This document shows positions 51,196-60,025 of a DNA stretch of 64,000 nt, piece by piece. The DNA lies in the NCBI RefSeq assembly GCF_039522935.1, contig NZ_BAAAEI010000021.1:62001-126000 (forward strand). The letters are read 5' to 3'. The stretch comes from Bowmanella denitrificans. Lineage in GTDB: Bacteria > Pseudomonadota > Gammaproteobacteria > Enterobacterales > Alteromonadaceae. The translations under genes and the position numbers were made by a program. Positions within the stretch are counted from its first letter, which is position 1. Each line of letters begins with the position of its first letter. Under the pieces are notes generated by a model. The model was not told the DNA's origin. It did not search any database and saw only the letters and a list, made by a program, of their open reading frames with translations.

Positions 51196-52110
51196 TCAGC
51201 CTTTCTGTATAATGACTGATTGAAGGGATGCCAGCTCAACCTCTTGGAAGGAAACCGTATTCAAATTGGCATAGTCAGTTAACTGCATATCTTTTTTGGG
51301 AGTTTTCCAGTCACCATACTGAAATGTCAAATAGTCTTCATAATCGAGCGGAACTTGAATAATCTGCTCTCGCCAAAAAATTTTATCTATATCTTTAAAA
51401 TGTTTCTCAGGTGCATACCACATTCCCAGGCTGGGTAAATGTAATGCCTGACCATTTCGGACTTCTCTAAAGCAGATAGATGTTGTAAACTCGTTTAGAT
51501 ATTGACTTGGACATGAAAACTTAAGCAATAAACCTGAAACATTTTCGTTTTTATCTATAATTCTTTCAACCCGCCAATTTACCCCACCAAGTTCCAAGGA
51601 TAAAAAATTCAGCAATAACTCTTCCGCCTCATTCTTAAAGGACAATGGTACGGAAAAATCAACATCATCATCCCAAGGAATGATATCATCATCTCTGACT
51701 AATCCAAGCAGTGTGCCAAAATCCACCACCATTGGAACATCTAACTTTTGCGCTAGGGAACTGAGTTCTAAAACAATTAGCCTAGCCAAACCCAATGTTT
51801 CTTTCTGAACAAATGGTGTTGGTTTTTTAAGTAAATTTTTATGCGGTAGTATTATTTTTTTATCGGGAATATCCAGTTCATTTAGCAACTGATTTTTTAC
51901 ATCTATAGCCCATTGGGTTGTAATAACTATTTCGTCAAATTGCAGGCTTTTGACATCCGCTGGCGCATACACTCGAATTCCGTAAAATTGTTTGCCAAAT
52001 TTTCTCTGGTCATTATCCAGGAACCCAACAAATTCACGCTCGGATGCGGTATTGTCAATAAACACACCTGCACCCTGTCCTGCGCCGAATAATAATGTTT
52101 GAATCTTCAT
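51196..52110 (-). CDS. LicD-family transferase with N-terminal Rossmann-like domain
   Basis: The ATG at 52110 overlaps the dehydrogenase stop (TAATG) and follows AGAGGT, giving 304 residues. Residues 1-95 are the recurring Rossmann-like domain (TLLFGAGQGAGVFID, FVGFLDNDQRKFG, VYAPADVKSLQFDEIVITTQW). Residues 105-304 carry the LicD signature VDFGTLLGLVRDDDIIPWDDDVDFSVP, with its metal-binding acidic cluster. LicD proteins transfer phosphocholine or similar phospho-groups from CDP or CMP donors to glycans. Immediate coupling to phosphonate genes suggests transfer of a CMP-activated phosphonate. Confidence 0.87.
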   Translation of the reverse strand: MKIQTLLFGAGQGAGVFIDNTASEREFVGFLDNDQRKFGKQFYGIRVYAPADVKSLQFDEIVITTQWAIDVKNQLLNELDIPDKKIILPHKNLLKKPTPFVQKETLGLARLIVLELSSLAQKLDVPMVVDFGTLLGLVRDDDIIPWDDDVDFSVPLSFKNEAEELLLNFLSLELGGVNWRVERIIDKNENVSGLLLKFSCPSQYLNEFTTSICFREVRNGQALHLPSLGMWYAPEKHFKDIDKIFWREQIIQVPLDYEDYLTFQYGDWKTPKKDMQLTDYANLNTVSFQEVELASLQSVIIQKG

Positions 52111-53198
52111 TAGCACCTCTTGCTGGTATACAGGCTGCGTTCTAAGATCCGTTTTAGTGCCTGGTGACTGATGTCTCCCGCATAGTTCGCCGCACGAGTC
52201 GGGTCTAAATCAGTATTGAATTCGGCCAAAAGTTTGCTCGGCGATACGAACCGCTCAACTTCCACACTCAACTGCAACTTATCCAGTAGCGCTTTTATTT
52301 TATCGACATATTGTGTCGGAACATTAAAGCAAGCCTGTTGCTCGGCCAATATCGCCTTTAAGGTAAAGCTGCATGCCAACCCATGAGGCATCGCATAACT
52401 TAAGGTCAGCGGGTAAGAAATCGCATGGGCTATGGCCGTTTTGGTTTCACTAATGGCCAGCCCAGCCCACATCGCCGCTTGCTGCAGAGCGGTGCGGGCC
52501 TCAATGTTGTGCGGCTGAGCCAGCGTCTTAGGCAGAGCATCGCATATGAGGGCAATAGCTTTAAGTGCCCTGGATTCACTTAATTCTGAACGATGTCTGT
52601 TCCACAAAGATTCCAATGCATGGGATAAGGCGTCGAGGGCCGGATATAAGGTTTGCTCTCTGTTCAGACTTAGAGTCAGACTCGGTGCAAAAATAGCCGT
52701 AGTTGGCCGAACTTGCCCTAATGAGTATTTCTTCTGTTCCTGACTGTCCCAAACAGTCGCAAATGGCGTGACTTCTGAACCTGTGCCGGCCGTGGTGGGT
52801 ATTGCTATCACGGGTATGGGTGGTCCCTCCCATAGGCATTCAGGAGCTAACCAGTTCTCACTTAAGGACTGCTCTGTAAGCATCCTGGATAGCACTTTAG
52901 CACTGTCCAGCACGCTGCCACCACCTAAGGCCAAAACACACTCGACAGACTCACCTTTAAGACGCTGATGCAGTGATTCCAAATCCTTCCTCTGTGGGTT
53001 GGGCTGGATGTTGTCAACAACGGCACAAATATCAATTCCCGTCTGCTCTTGCAATGTTCGGGGCCAACCGGCTTTGCTGAAACTGTTGCTGGTCACTAAC
53101 AACACCTGTTTGTTCGCCAAAAGTCCCTTACAGGTCTCAAGTACATTGTCTGTTTGTAAAACAACCAGCGGTTCGCTTAACAGTATTTCCCCATACAT
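52110..53198 (-). CDS. Iron-type alcohol dehydrogenase, probable phosphonoacetaldehyde reductase
   Basis: A 362-residue group III (iron-type) alcohol dehydrogenase. CVLALGGGSVLDSAKVLSRML binds NAD(P); IPTTAGTGSEVTPFATVWD, DALSHALESLWN and HAISYPLTLSYAMPHGLAC hold the metal-ligand His residues. It starts at a TGATG junction right after phosphonopyruvate decarboxylase, the position of PhpC-type enzymes that reduce phosphonoacetaldehyde to 2-hydroxyethylphosphonate. Function is inferred from the neighbours. Confidence 0.88.
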   Translation of the reverse strand: MYGEILLSEPLVVLQTDNVLETCKGLLANKQVLLVTSNSFSKAGWPRTLQEQTGIDICAVVDNIQPNPQRKDLESLHQRLKGESVECVLALGGGSVLDSAKVLSRMLTEQSLSENWLAPECLWEGPPIPVIAIPTTAGTGSEVTPFATVWDSQEQKKYSLGQVRPTTAIFAPSLTLSLNREQTLYPALDALSHALESLWNRHRSELSESRALKAIALICDALPKTLAQPHNIEARTALQQAAMWAGLAISETKTAIAHAISYPLTLSYAMPHGLACSFTLKAILAEQQACFNVPTQYVDKIKALLDKLQLSVEVERFVSPSKLLAEFNTDLDPTRAANYAGDISHQALKRILERSLYTSKRC

Positions 53199-54319
53199 CA
53201 GGTACTTCCTACCTGGAGCATAAAACTGAGTTTGTTTTGTTGAGGACTTGAGGTTGGACGTCCCAAATCATCACGAGAACCTTTGGCAATAAGAATTTCC
53301 AAAAGTTGTGGTCCTGTACTTTTGGATACCTCATCTAAAGCCTTTTTCAATTCCTGTTCGCTGTCAACGCAATAATATTGGCGATAGCCGCAAGCCTTTG
53401 ACAGTGTATGCCAATCGACCTTGTCTGCTACTGTCGCTTGCCCCCCAACCGATTCGTGGCAACTGTTGTTAAGTAAAACATGCAATAAATTACCAGGCCC
53501 TTTGCTGCCAATTACCGCTAGAGAGCCCATATGCATTAAGGCAGAACCATCACCATCCAGTGCGACTGTCAACCTGTTGGGATTGGTCGATGCCACCCCA
53601 GCCGCAATACTTAAGGTGTGCCCCATCGCCCCGACAGTCAAAAAATCCCTACTACCTTCACCGCGACGCTGGCGAATTTCAAATAACTCACGAGACGTTT
53701 TCCCGGTAGTTGAGACAATCAGTGCATCCGCACTCAGTGAACTAACCAGACACTCAATCGCCGCCTCTCGACCAAATATACTTAATCCAGCAGTATTTGA
53801 GCCTTTAAAATCAGCAAAACCGTTCTTTCTTACCAGGATAGCTACAGGCTTACTTTGGGTCTTCATCTCAGTAAGCAATATTGGTAACTTCTGCCGCCAA
53901 TCACTATCAGCATCAACGACCAGATAATCAATGCCCATCAAGCTCAACTGCTGTTCACTGATGGCGCCTTGCTTCACATGTTGAGGTTCATCCTTTACAC
54001 CTGGCTCACCACGCCACCCAATGATAAGTAACATTGGAATGCCATAGACCTGAGGATCGGCCAGTGACGTCAACGGATTAATAGCATTACCTAAGCCGGA
54101 ATTTTGCATGTATACCACGGCGGCTTTACCGCTACCAAGATAATGTCCTGCCGCCATGGCCACAGCGTTCCCCTCGTTAGCGGTAATAATATGCTGCGAA
54201 GATGGATAATAACTGTCGACATAAGCACAGAAAGACTTCAGTAAAGAGTCAGGCACACCATAAAATGATGACATGCCGTGCTCATCTAACAGTTGACAGA
54301 ATTCAGACGGCGCAATCAC
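53198..54319 (-). CDS. aepY: Phosphonopyruvate decarboxylase
   Basis: A 373-residue thiamine-diphosphate enzyme that decarboxylates phosphonopyruvate to phosphonoacetaldehyde, making phosphonate synthesis irreversible. SFYGVPDSLLKSFCAYV, TANEGNAVAMAAGHYLGSGK (ThDP glutamate), YMQNSGLGNAINPLTSLADP and VALDGDGSALMHMGSLAVIGSKGPGNLLHVLLNNSCHESVGGQ (ThDP diphosphate site) are all present. The start is GTG at 54319 overlapping the PEP-mutase stop (TAGTG). Confidence 0.95.
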   Translation of the reverse strand: MIAPSEFCQLLDEHGMSSFYGVPDSLLKSFCAYVDSYYPSSQHIITANEGNAVAMAAGHYLGSGKAAVVYMQNSGLGNAINPLTSLADPQVYGIPMLLIIGWRGEPGVKDEPQHVKQGAISEQQLSLMGIDYLVVDADSDWRQKLPILLTEMKTQSKPVAILVRKNGFADFKGSNTAGLSIFGREAAIECLVSSLSADALIVSTTGKTSRELFEIRQRRGEGSRDFLTVGAMGHTLSIAAGVASTNPNRLTVALDGDGSALMHMGSLAVIGSKGPGNLLHVLLNNSCHESVGGQATVADKVDWHTLSKACGYRQYYCVDSEQELKKALDEVSKSTGPQLLEILIAKGSRDDLGRPTSSPQQNKLSFMLQVGST

Positions 54320-55620
54320 TATTTGCCCCCAGGGATAAGTTCGAGAATCTCCTTGATGGGCATCATTTGGCTGTCTACTTCAGCCGACCGCCCGTGTTGC
54401 AGTATTGAAGAGGCTGTATTCACCATGGCCGGGTAAGCGCTGCGTAATAGTTGATTGGCATAGATAACGATATTCACACCCTGTTCCTGTAACTCGTGCT
54501 CGTAGACTTTGTTGTAACTGGACGGTACAGCCACCAGCGTTTTGCGATTGGGCAGAGCGTTGTAGCGGCGGCAGAACTCATAGACTTCATCCGGTGATTT
54601 TTCCCGGCTGTGGATCATAATCCCATCAGCGCCTGCATCTAAAAATGCAGCAGCCCTTTGCATTGCATGCTCTATACCCTGGCCCAAAATCAAGCTCTCA
54701 ATTCGGGCAATAATCATAAAGTCATCCGTGGCCTGAGCATTCTTACCGGCCTGAATCTTCTGACAAAAATTCTCAATACTATCCTGTGTTTGCGCTACTT
54801 CTGTGCCAAACAGAGAATTCTTCTTAAGCCCGGTTTTGTCTTCAATTATCACTGCCGACACACCGAGTCTCTCCAATGTCTTAACGGTAAAAACAAAGTG
54901 TTCGGTTTTACCACCTGTATCACCGTCATAAATGATAGGCTTGGTAGTCACTTCCAGCACTTCGTTTAGTGTGTTCATACGCGAAGATACATCCACAGCC
55001 TCAATATCCGGCTTTCCCTTGGCCGTTGAGTCGGTCAGGCTACTGCCCCACATGCCATCAAACTCGCGCGGACCCAACTCGGTCATCACCCTGGTGTTTT
55101 CAATGATCAAGCCGGATAAGGCGTTGTGAATATCCAGAAAACGCAATAGAGGCTTGGCCGCCAACATTCTACGCAGCGATTTGAGACGAATCTGTGGTGT
55201 GGTGCCAATTTCCTTCATGGCTTTGTGTAACTGAGTGGACGAAATACCATGGGTATAAGGTACTTCCACCAACTCTCCACCCCATTGCGTTAAGCAATCA
55301 ATTACCCTTTGGCGGGTTTGCTTCTGCACCCCTTCCTTCCAATCATCTCCATGCACTACAAAGTCTGGCTTGAGTGACTGCAAATTGGGTACGTAGTCCA
55401 AGGTAGTTTGCGGTATGACAGCCTCAACACCTTTTATATTCTCAATCACTGCTTTACGCTGCTCAAATGTCATAAAAGGCACGCGTTTATAGCTGGCAAT
55501 AGCCGCATCAGTTAGCAAGCCTACTGTCACCTTGCCAAGACTGGCAGCATGTTTAAGAATATTCAGATGTCCTGGATGGACCAAGTCGGCACTCATACCA
55601 ACATATACTACTTTTTCCAT
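54319..55620 (-). CDS. aepX: Phosphoenolpyruvate mutase fused to an N-terminal cytidylyltransferase
   Basis: A 433-residue bifunctional protein. Residues 1-135 are a cytidylyltransferase-like domain with HPGH at 15-18 (the HxGH motif) and ISSTQ at 126-130. Residues about 150-433 are PEP mutase, with EDKTGLKKNS at 260-269 (the mutase version of the isocitrate-lyase-superfamily motif) and YDGDTGG upstream. The mutase forms the C-P bond of phosphonopyruvate from PEP. The cytidylyltransferase could activate the finished phosphonate as a CMP derivative for transfer to a glycan. Confidence 0.95.
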   Translation of the reverse strand: MEKVVYVGMSADLVHPGHLNILKHAASLGKVTVGLLTDAAIASYKRVPFMTFEQRKAVIENIKGVEAVIPQTTLDYVPNLQSLKPDFVVHGDDWKEGVQKQTRQRVIDCLTQWGGELVEVPYTHGISSTQLHKAMKEIGTTPQIRLKSLRRMLAAKPLLRFLDIHNALSGLIIENTRVMTELGPREFDGMWGSSLTDSTAKGKPDIEAVDVSSRMNTLNEVLEVTTKPIIYDGDTGGKTEHFVFTVKTLERLGVSAVIIEDKTGLKKNSLFGTEVAQTQDSIENFCQKIQAGKNAQATDDFMIIARIESLILGQGIEHAMQRAAAFLDAGADGIMIHSREKSPDEVYEFCRRYNALPNRKTLVAVPSSYNKVYEHELQEQGVNIVIYANQLLRSAYPAMVNTASSILQHGRSAEVDSQMMPIKEILELIPGGK

Positions 55621-55661
55621 AGGTACTTCAGCTCATTTAGAAGGAGGACATATCTATTCGC

Positions 55662-56834
55662 TTAGGACGATACCACAACGGCACGACTCAACTGCTCAAA
55701 CAACATAAATCCGTCCCAGACAGGTGAAAAATCCAGCGCCTGACCGATTGGTACAACACGATCTATCCCTGTTATCGACGGTTCGGGCAAAAACCTTAAA
55801 AGCTCGCTGGCATCCAGTCCCCAATAACTCAGGGTCTGACATTTGTCTGACAACAGAGCGAGCATGTTATCCAGTGTTGCTATCGGAATCAGATAGAGCA
55901 GCCCCTGCCCTGGGTGCATACTTACCAGGGAGCTATCCCACTTGTCTATGCAGACTACCGATAACTGACCTAATGTTACGTGTGTATGGCTGAGCTCTGA
56001 TGCCTGTGCCAACTGGCCGGTTACTAAATGATCCATACGCTGATGTATTGCCGGGGGGGTATCCTTGTTCAACACTGCAATCTGTTGCCACAAAGCACTT
56101 TGCCATTGGCGTTCGCCCAACCAGAACAAGACTTTAGGTGAGGAGCACGCCATTTGACTGTAAGGATGAAGATCGCGCCAAAGCAGTTCGGCTAATTTTT
56201 CCACTTTGTTTTGACTTACGGCATCACCGTTTATCAGCGCCACAGAATACCGGTCAGCAAAAGGGATATCCCGACAACGCGGCTTGCAGGGCAAACGGCG
56301 GATAGCCTGCACAGATTCATCTCCCCCCCAGATGATTCTGGCATCGGCCATCAAGCTGACTTGCGTGCCTTCTTCGGCGTCTCTGGGATAGTTGGCAAAG
56401 GTATTACGCACTGCAATTGGCTGGAATTGCTCTTGGGCAAATAGCTGGTTTAATACACTGAGCAGTGCTGACTTGGCAGGTGCTTCCCGACTGGCCAGAC
56501 GCACAAGATTGTTATTCCCCATTAAAAGCGCGCATATCCAGCTGTATACAAACATGGTGTCGACATTGGCTGGGGTGTAATGCACCACCACCCCCAAAGG
56601 CTTACGCAACAGATATGTAGGGGAAGGATAATCCTGCTTCATCTTCAACAGATTGGCTTTGCGTAACCAGAAGCCCAGCGCCGCCAACTCAGGGATAAGC
56701 TTGGCCTGCGGATGCTTCAGTAAACTGGTCGAAAGGGCCTGACAAAATGCCATTATCTGCGGGTCAAATACCGATAATGGCGATTGCAGGGCCAGCTCCT
56801 CTACGTTAGCACCGGCTAAAACCTGTATTGTCAT
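55662..56834 (-). CDS. Acyl-CoA/acyl-protein reductase, LuxC-like
   Basis: A 390-residue LuxC-family reductase (aldehyde-dehydrogenase superfamily). LRKPLGVVVHYTPANVDTMFVYSWICALLMGNNNLVRLAS is the typical N-terminal motif; IIWGGDESVQAIRRLPCKPRCRDIPFADRYSVALIN follows; the Cys in SQMACSSPKVLFWLG is the probable catalytic residue. LuxC reduces an activated acyl group to an aldehyde with NADPH. No luxA or luxB is nearby, so it serves another purpose here. It overlaps the LuxE-like gene by 4 bases. Confidence 0.9.
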   Translation of the reverse strand: MTIQVLAGANVEELALQSPLSVFDPQIMAFCQALSTSLLKHPQAKLIPELAALGFWLRKANLLKMKQDYPSPTYLLRKPLGVVVHYTPANVDTMFVYSWICALLMGNNNLVRLASREAPAKSALLSVLNQLFAQEQFQPIAVRNTFANYPRDAEEGTQVSLMADARIIWGGDESVQAIRRLPCKPRCRDIPFADRYSVALINGDAVSQNKVEKLAELLWRDLHPYSQMACSSPKVLFWLGERQWQSALWQQIAVLNKDTPPAIHQRMDHLVTGQLAQASELSHTHVTLGQLSVVCIDKWDSSLVSMHPGQGLLYLIPIATLDNMLALLSDKCQTLSYWGLDASELLRFLPEPSITGIDRVVPIGQALDFSPVWDGFMLFEQLSRAVVVSS

Positions 56835-57925
56835 AAACGCGCTCCGCTGTGGGTATCACTGCATCCACGCACCTCTGATTTGGGCAGTCTGCCACTCACA
56901 GAAAAATATTTGCCCTTGCGGCCACATGGGCAATCATCCACACCGTGGATCGTACCCATGTCTTCAGTTAGCAAACTATGACCTGGGTAGCTGCTGGGCA
57001 ACACAGATAACACTTGCAGCAATCCTGACTCGCCCACTGGCGATACGGTTAAATCATAAGGGTTGCGAACTAACACATCGGCGAACAACGGCGCATGCAG
57101 ATGGCCTTGCTTACATTCGACAAATACCGAACCCACCTGCTCTGCCATGCCGTAAAAATTGACCACCTGACTCACACCAGTTAACTGTTTAACCCGCTGT
57201 TTAAAGAGGGAATTATCCACCTTTTGGGCTTCGAGCTTTTTCCAGCCACCACTATGCAGCAACACGCCTTGGGGTAAATTCAGGGTCTTATTAGCCTCAT
57301 GAAGGGATTCTAACAGGTGCAACCACACCATAAAGGTAAAGCCGAATAGCAACACCGGCCCTCGACCGTGTTTTTGCACAAACTCGTCAATCACCGGCCA
57401 ATTAGGCTGCATCTGTTCATCCAGGGCATAGGTGTGTTCACGCCCGAAAAACGCCAGCCCTTGAATACCGGCGCCCCTTGCAGAAAACAGGTTGCGGTCT
57501 TTCAGAACTGCAGGGCTATCGATAATCAGCATCGGCAAACGTGCCTTGCCAAGCACGTTCTGCAATATTTTTACCAGGGCCCTGGACTGTCGTTTAGAAG
57601 TGCTTTGATCTAAAAAGATTCGGGAAGGCGCCTGGCCACTGGTGCCAGAGCTTTGCAGCAGTTTATACACATCCTGCTCTGCAATACTTTTCAGTGGCAT
57701 ATGTTTAAACAGGCGCACGGCCAGATAAGGTAAGTCGCTCAGCGACGGGTATGGCCCATCACAAAAACCAAGCCCGGCTATACGCGCATATTCAGGGCAA
57801 TGCTGCCGGTGGTGTTGATCGAGCGCTGATAATACCAGTAGCAGCTCACGCTCTTTATCAGCCTGACTGAGCTCATAAGGGGATAATTGCCAGAATGGCT
57901 CAAGTAAGGCTTCATAATCAGTCAT
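56831..57925 (-). CDS. LuxE/PaaK family acyl-protein synthetase/acyltransferase
   Basis: From the ATG at 57925 (364 residues; an upstream frame reaches 57997 inside the AMP-ligase gene) the protein matches LuxE. KLLQSSGTSGQAPSRIFLDQSTSKRQSRALVKILQNVLG contains the adenylate-forming loop; VNFYGMAEQVGSVFVECKQGHLHAPLFADVLVRNP and LLTEDMGTIHGVDDCPCGRKGKYFSVSGRLPKSEVRGCSDT close it. LuxE activates fatty acids and hands the acyl group to LuxC. Confidence 0.9.
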   Translation of the reverse strand: MTDYEALLEPFWQLSPYELSQADKERELLLVLSALDQHHRQHCPEYARIAGLGFCDGPYPSLSDLPYLAVRLFKHMPLKSIAEQDVYKLLQSSGTSGQAPSRIFLDQSTSKRQSRALVKILQNVLGKARLPMLIIDSPAVLKDRNLFSARGAGIQGLAFFGREHTYALDEQMQPNWPVIDEFVQKHGRGPVLLFGFTFMVWLHLLESLHEANKTLNLPQGVLLHSGGWKKLEAQKVDNSLFKQRVKQLTGVSQVVNFYGMAEQVGSVFVECKQGHLHAPLFADVLVRNPYDLTVSPVGESGLLQVLSVLPSSYPGHSLLTEDMGTIHGVDDCPCGRKGKYFSVSGRLPKSEVRGCSDTHSGARL

Positions 57926-59267
57926 GCTCAAACAGCCGTTGGATAGTGGGATAGTCTGGTTTGCCATTTGGCAGGGCCGGTAATACGTTGGTCTCAAGTA
58001 ACGTTATTGCAGAAGGGTGCAAGCCCAAATGCTTGCTAAGCCAAAGGCGTAAGTCCATATCAGAGTTATTATTTTTATAGGCAACTTGCAGCGCATTATC
58101 GTTACCAACGACGTTTGCCTCAAGCCCAATAGATTTTAGCAAGCCTTCCACTTCATCAAGATTCAGGCGCTGACCAAAAGGTTTGATGATGCGCTTAAGC
58201 CTGCCCTTGATAAAAAAATCCCCGTCTTTATCTTTACAGGCCAAGTCGCCAGTAGCCAGCCACTTCGCTGGCAAAAACTGACGTAAGTCCTTCACAGACT
58301 CCGTATATCCCAGCATCACATTGTCACCGCGGTAATGCAGTTCACCTTCCAGCTCTGGTGCAGTGATCAGCATGCCCTGATGATCAAGCAACTTAAACTC
58401 TCCGCCAGGAATAGTGCGGCCGATGGCAGCAGGCTTTTGGGCAGGAGTGGCGTTAAATGCCATACGGGCGGTGGCTTCGGTTTGACCATACATAGTGTAA
58501 AACTGCTTACCCTGCTCCTTGGCCCAGTCCGCCAATAGTTGGACTCTGTCGACAGATAACCGTCCACCAGCCTGCGTAAAATAACGTAAAGAAGGTAAGT
58601 CCATATTGGTAAATCTAAGCCTTAGCAGCATTTCATAGCTATGCGGCACGCCGGCAAAGCTCGTTACTTGGTGATGCCTGAAGGTATCCCAAAATTCACG
58701 TGTTACCAATCCATGCTCATTAAGCACTATGCCTGCACCTGCCAGTATATGGCTGTTAATAACTGACAAGCCATAGGAATAAAAAAACGGTAAGGTGGTA
58801 ATAGTGAGATCAGTCGGTTTAATCGGCAGATACGCGCAAATTGACTCGGCGTTAGCCTGCAAATTGGTATAAGAAAGGGCGACCTGTTTGGGCGAGCCAG
58901 TTGACCCCGAAGTAGACAGCAGCAAAGCCAAATCAGTCGCCATAGCAGGTGGTTGCAGATTGACTACCTGTGGCAGACCGTCGCTAACAAGCAGATTAGG
59001 CTGGTAAGCTTCGCACAATTGGTGCAAATAATGCGGATGAATATCTGCCGACAGCAACATTTGAGCGTGTCCGGCCTTAAGCGCTGCAAGATAAGCTATA
59101 AGGCTGGTGAGGTTGTTACTGGCCTTTAGGAAAATCAGACTGCGGGTTGCAGGTAGTTGTTGGCAAAACTGTTCCACCTGCAGATTGAGCTGTTGATACG
59201 TCAGGCATTTCTGCCCCACCCACACTGCCGGGGCCTCTCCGAACGTTGCTAGCTCTGTAAAGAACAT
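57918..59267 (-). CDS. AMP-dependent acyl synthetase/ligase
   Basis: A 449-residue adenylate-forming enzyme. LALLLSTSGSTGSPKQVALSYTNLQAN is the P-loop-like A3 motif; FYTMYGQTEATARMAFN (A5) and WLATGDLACKDKDGDFFIKGRLKRIIKPFGQRLNLDEVE (A7-A8) follow. The final catalytic Lys region reads ALPNGKPDYPTIQRLF. It probably loads a short or hydroxylated acid onto the nearby acyl carrier protein. Confidence 0.92.
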   Translation of the reverse strand: MFFTELATFGEAPAVWVGQKCLTYQQLNLQVEQFCQQLPATRSLIFLKASNNLTSLIAYLAALKAGHAQMLLSADIHPHYLHQLCEAYQPNLLVSDGLPQVVNLQPPAMATDLALLLSTSGSTGSPKQVALSYTNLQANAESICAYLPIKPTDLTITTLPFFYSYGLSVINSHILAGAGIVLNEHGLVTREFWDTFRHHQVTSFAGVPHSYEMLLRLRFTNMDLPSLRYFTQAGGRLSVDRVQLLADWAKEQGKQFYTMYGQTEATARMAFNATPAQKPAAIGRTIPGGEFKLLDHQGMLITAPELEGELHYRGDNVMLGYTESVKDLRQFLPAKWLATGDLACKDKDGDFFIKGRLKRIIKPFGQRLNLDEVEGLLKSIGLEANVVGNDNALQVAYKNNNSDMDLRLWLSKHLGLHPSAITLLETNVLPALPNGKPDYPTIQRLFEHD

Positions 59268-59278
59268 ATGCCTCCCGA

Positions 59279-60025
59279 CTAAATGAGCATACCGCCATCA
59301 ACACCAATCACTTGGCCAGTAATATAAGATGACAATTCAGAAGCCAGAAACAGCGCGCAATTAGCGATGTCAGCGGGCTGCCCAATTCTGCCCATGGCAA
59401 TAGAATCAAGACGTTGCTGAAACAATTTATCATCAAGTTGCCTGGCCATATCGGTATCAATAAAACCAGGAGCAATGGCATTTACACGAATTTGCTGTGC
59501 AGCCAACTCCTTGGCCAGAGATTGAGTCATACCAATAACGGCCGCCTTGCTACCGCCGTATACTGCCTGTCCGGCGTTACCCCGGCTGCCGATAATGGAA
59601 CTGAGATTGATAATACTACCGCCACCACGTCGAGCCATTAATCTGGCTGCGTATTGGCTATTGTATAGGGCACCAAATACATTGCTGGCATAAACGCTTT
59701 GCATCTGTTCCGGTGTGACCATGCCCAGTAACGCATCCTGAAGTATCCCCGCATTATTGACCAATACATCAAGGCCTTTGGACACTTTCTGCACCTGCGC
59801 AAACGCCTGTCTGACCTGCGTTCCATCCTGAATATCAAAATACAGACAATGCACCGTCGCCCCTGACGCCTGGCAATCGGCTGCGATGCTATCCAGGCTT
59901 CCCTGCTGGCGGGCCGTCAACCACAGTTCTGCCCCCTGCGCGGCGAAGAGTCTGGCGGTCGCTGCACCTATGCCGCGGTTGGCACCGGTAATCAGGCAGA
60001 TTTTGCCGCCTAATAGCTCAGCCAA
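59279..60025 (-). CDS. SDR oxidoreductase, FabG-like
   Basis: A 248-residue classical SDR resembling 3-oxoacyl-ACP reductase: KICLITGANRGIGAATARLFAAQGAELWLTAR, NNAGILQD, the catalytic S in NLSSIIGSRGNAGQAVYGGSKAAVIGMTQSLAKELA (with YxxxK), and YITGQVIGVDGGMLI. The start overlaps the acyl carrier protein stop by 8 bases, which supports an acyl-ACP substrate. Confidence 0.92.
   Translation of the reverse strand: MAELLGGKICLITGANRGIGAATARLFAAQGAELWLTARQQGSLDSIAADCQASGATVHCLYFDIQDGTQVRQAFAQVQKVSKGLDVLVNNAGILQDALLGMVTPEQMQSVYASNVFGALYNSQYAARLMARRGGGSIINLSSIIGSRGNAGQAVYGGSKAAVIGMTQSLAKELAAQQIRVNAIAPGFIDTDMARQLDDKLFQQRLDSIAMGRIGQPADIANCALFLASELSSYITGQVIGVDGGMLI

Noticed and set aside
52110..53198. 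KdnB, the Kdo8N-pathway dehydrogenase
   Set aside because: It is also an iron-type dehydrogenase, but here the gene is joined to phosphonopyruvate decarboxylase and no DegT-type KdnA is adjacent, so a phosphonoacetaldehyde reductase fits better.
55662..57925. A bioluminescence (lux) operon
   Set aside because: LuxC- and LuxE-like proteins are present, but luxA, luxB and luxD are not, and the neighbours are pseudaminate and phosphonate genes.
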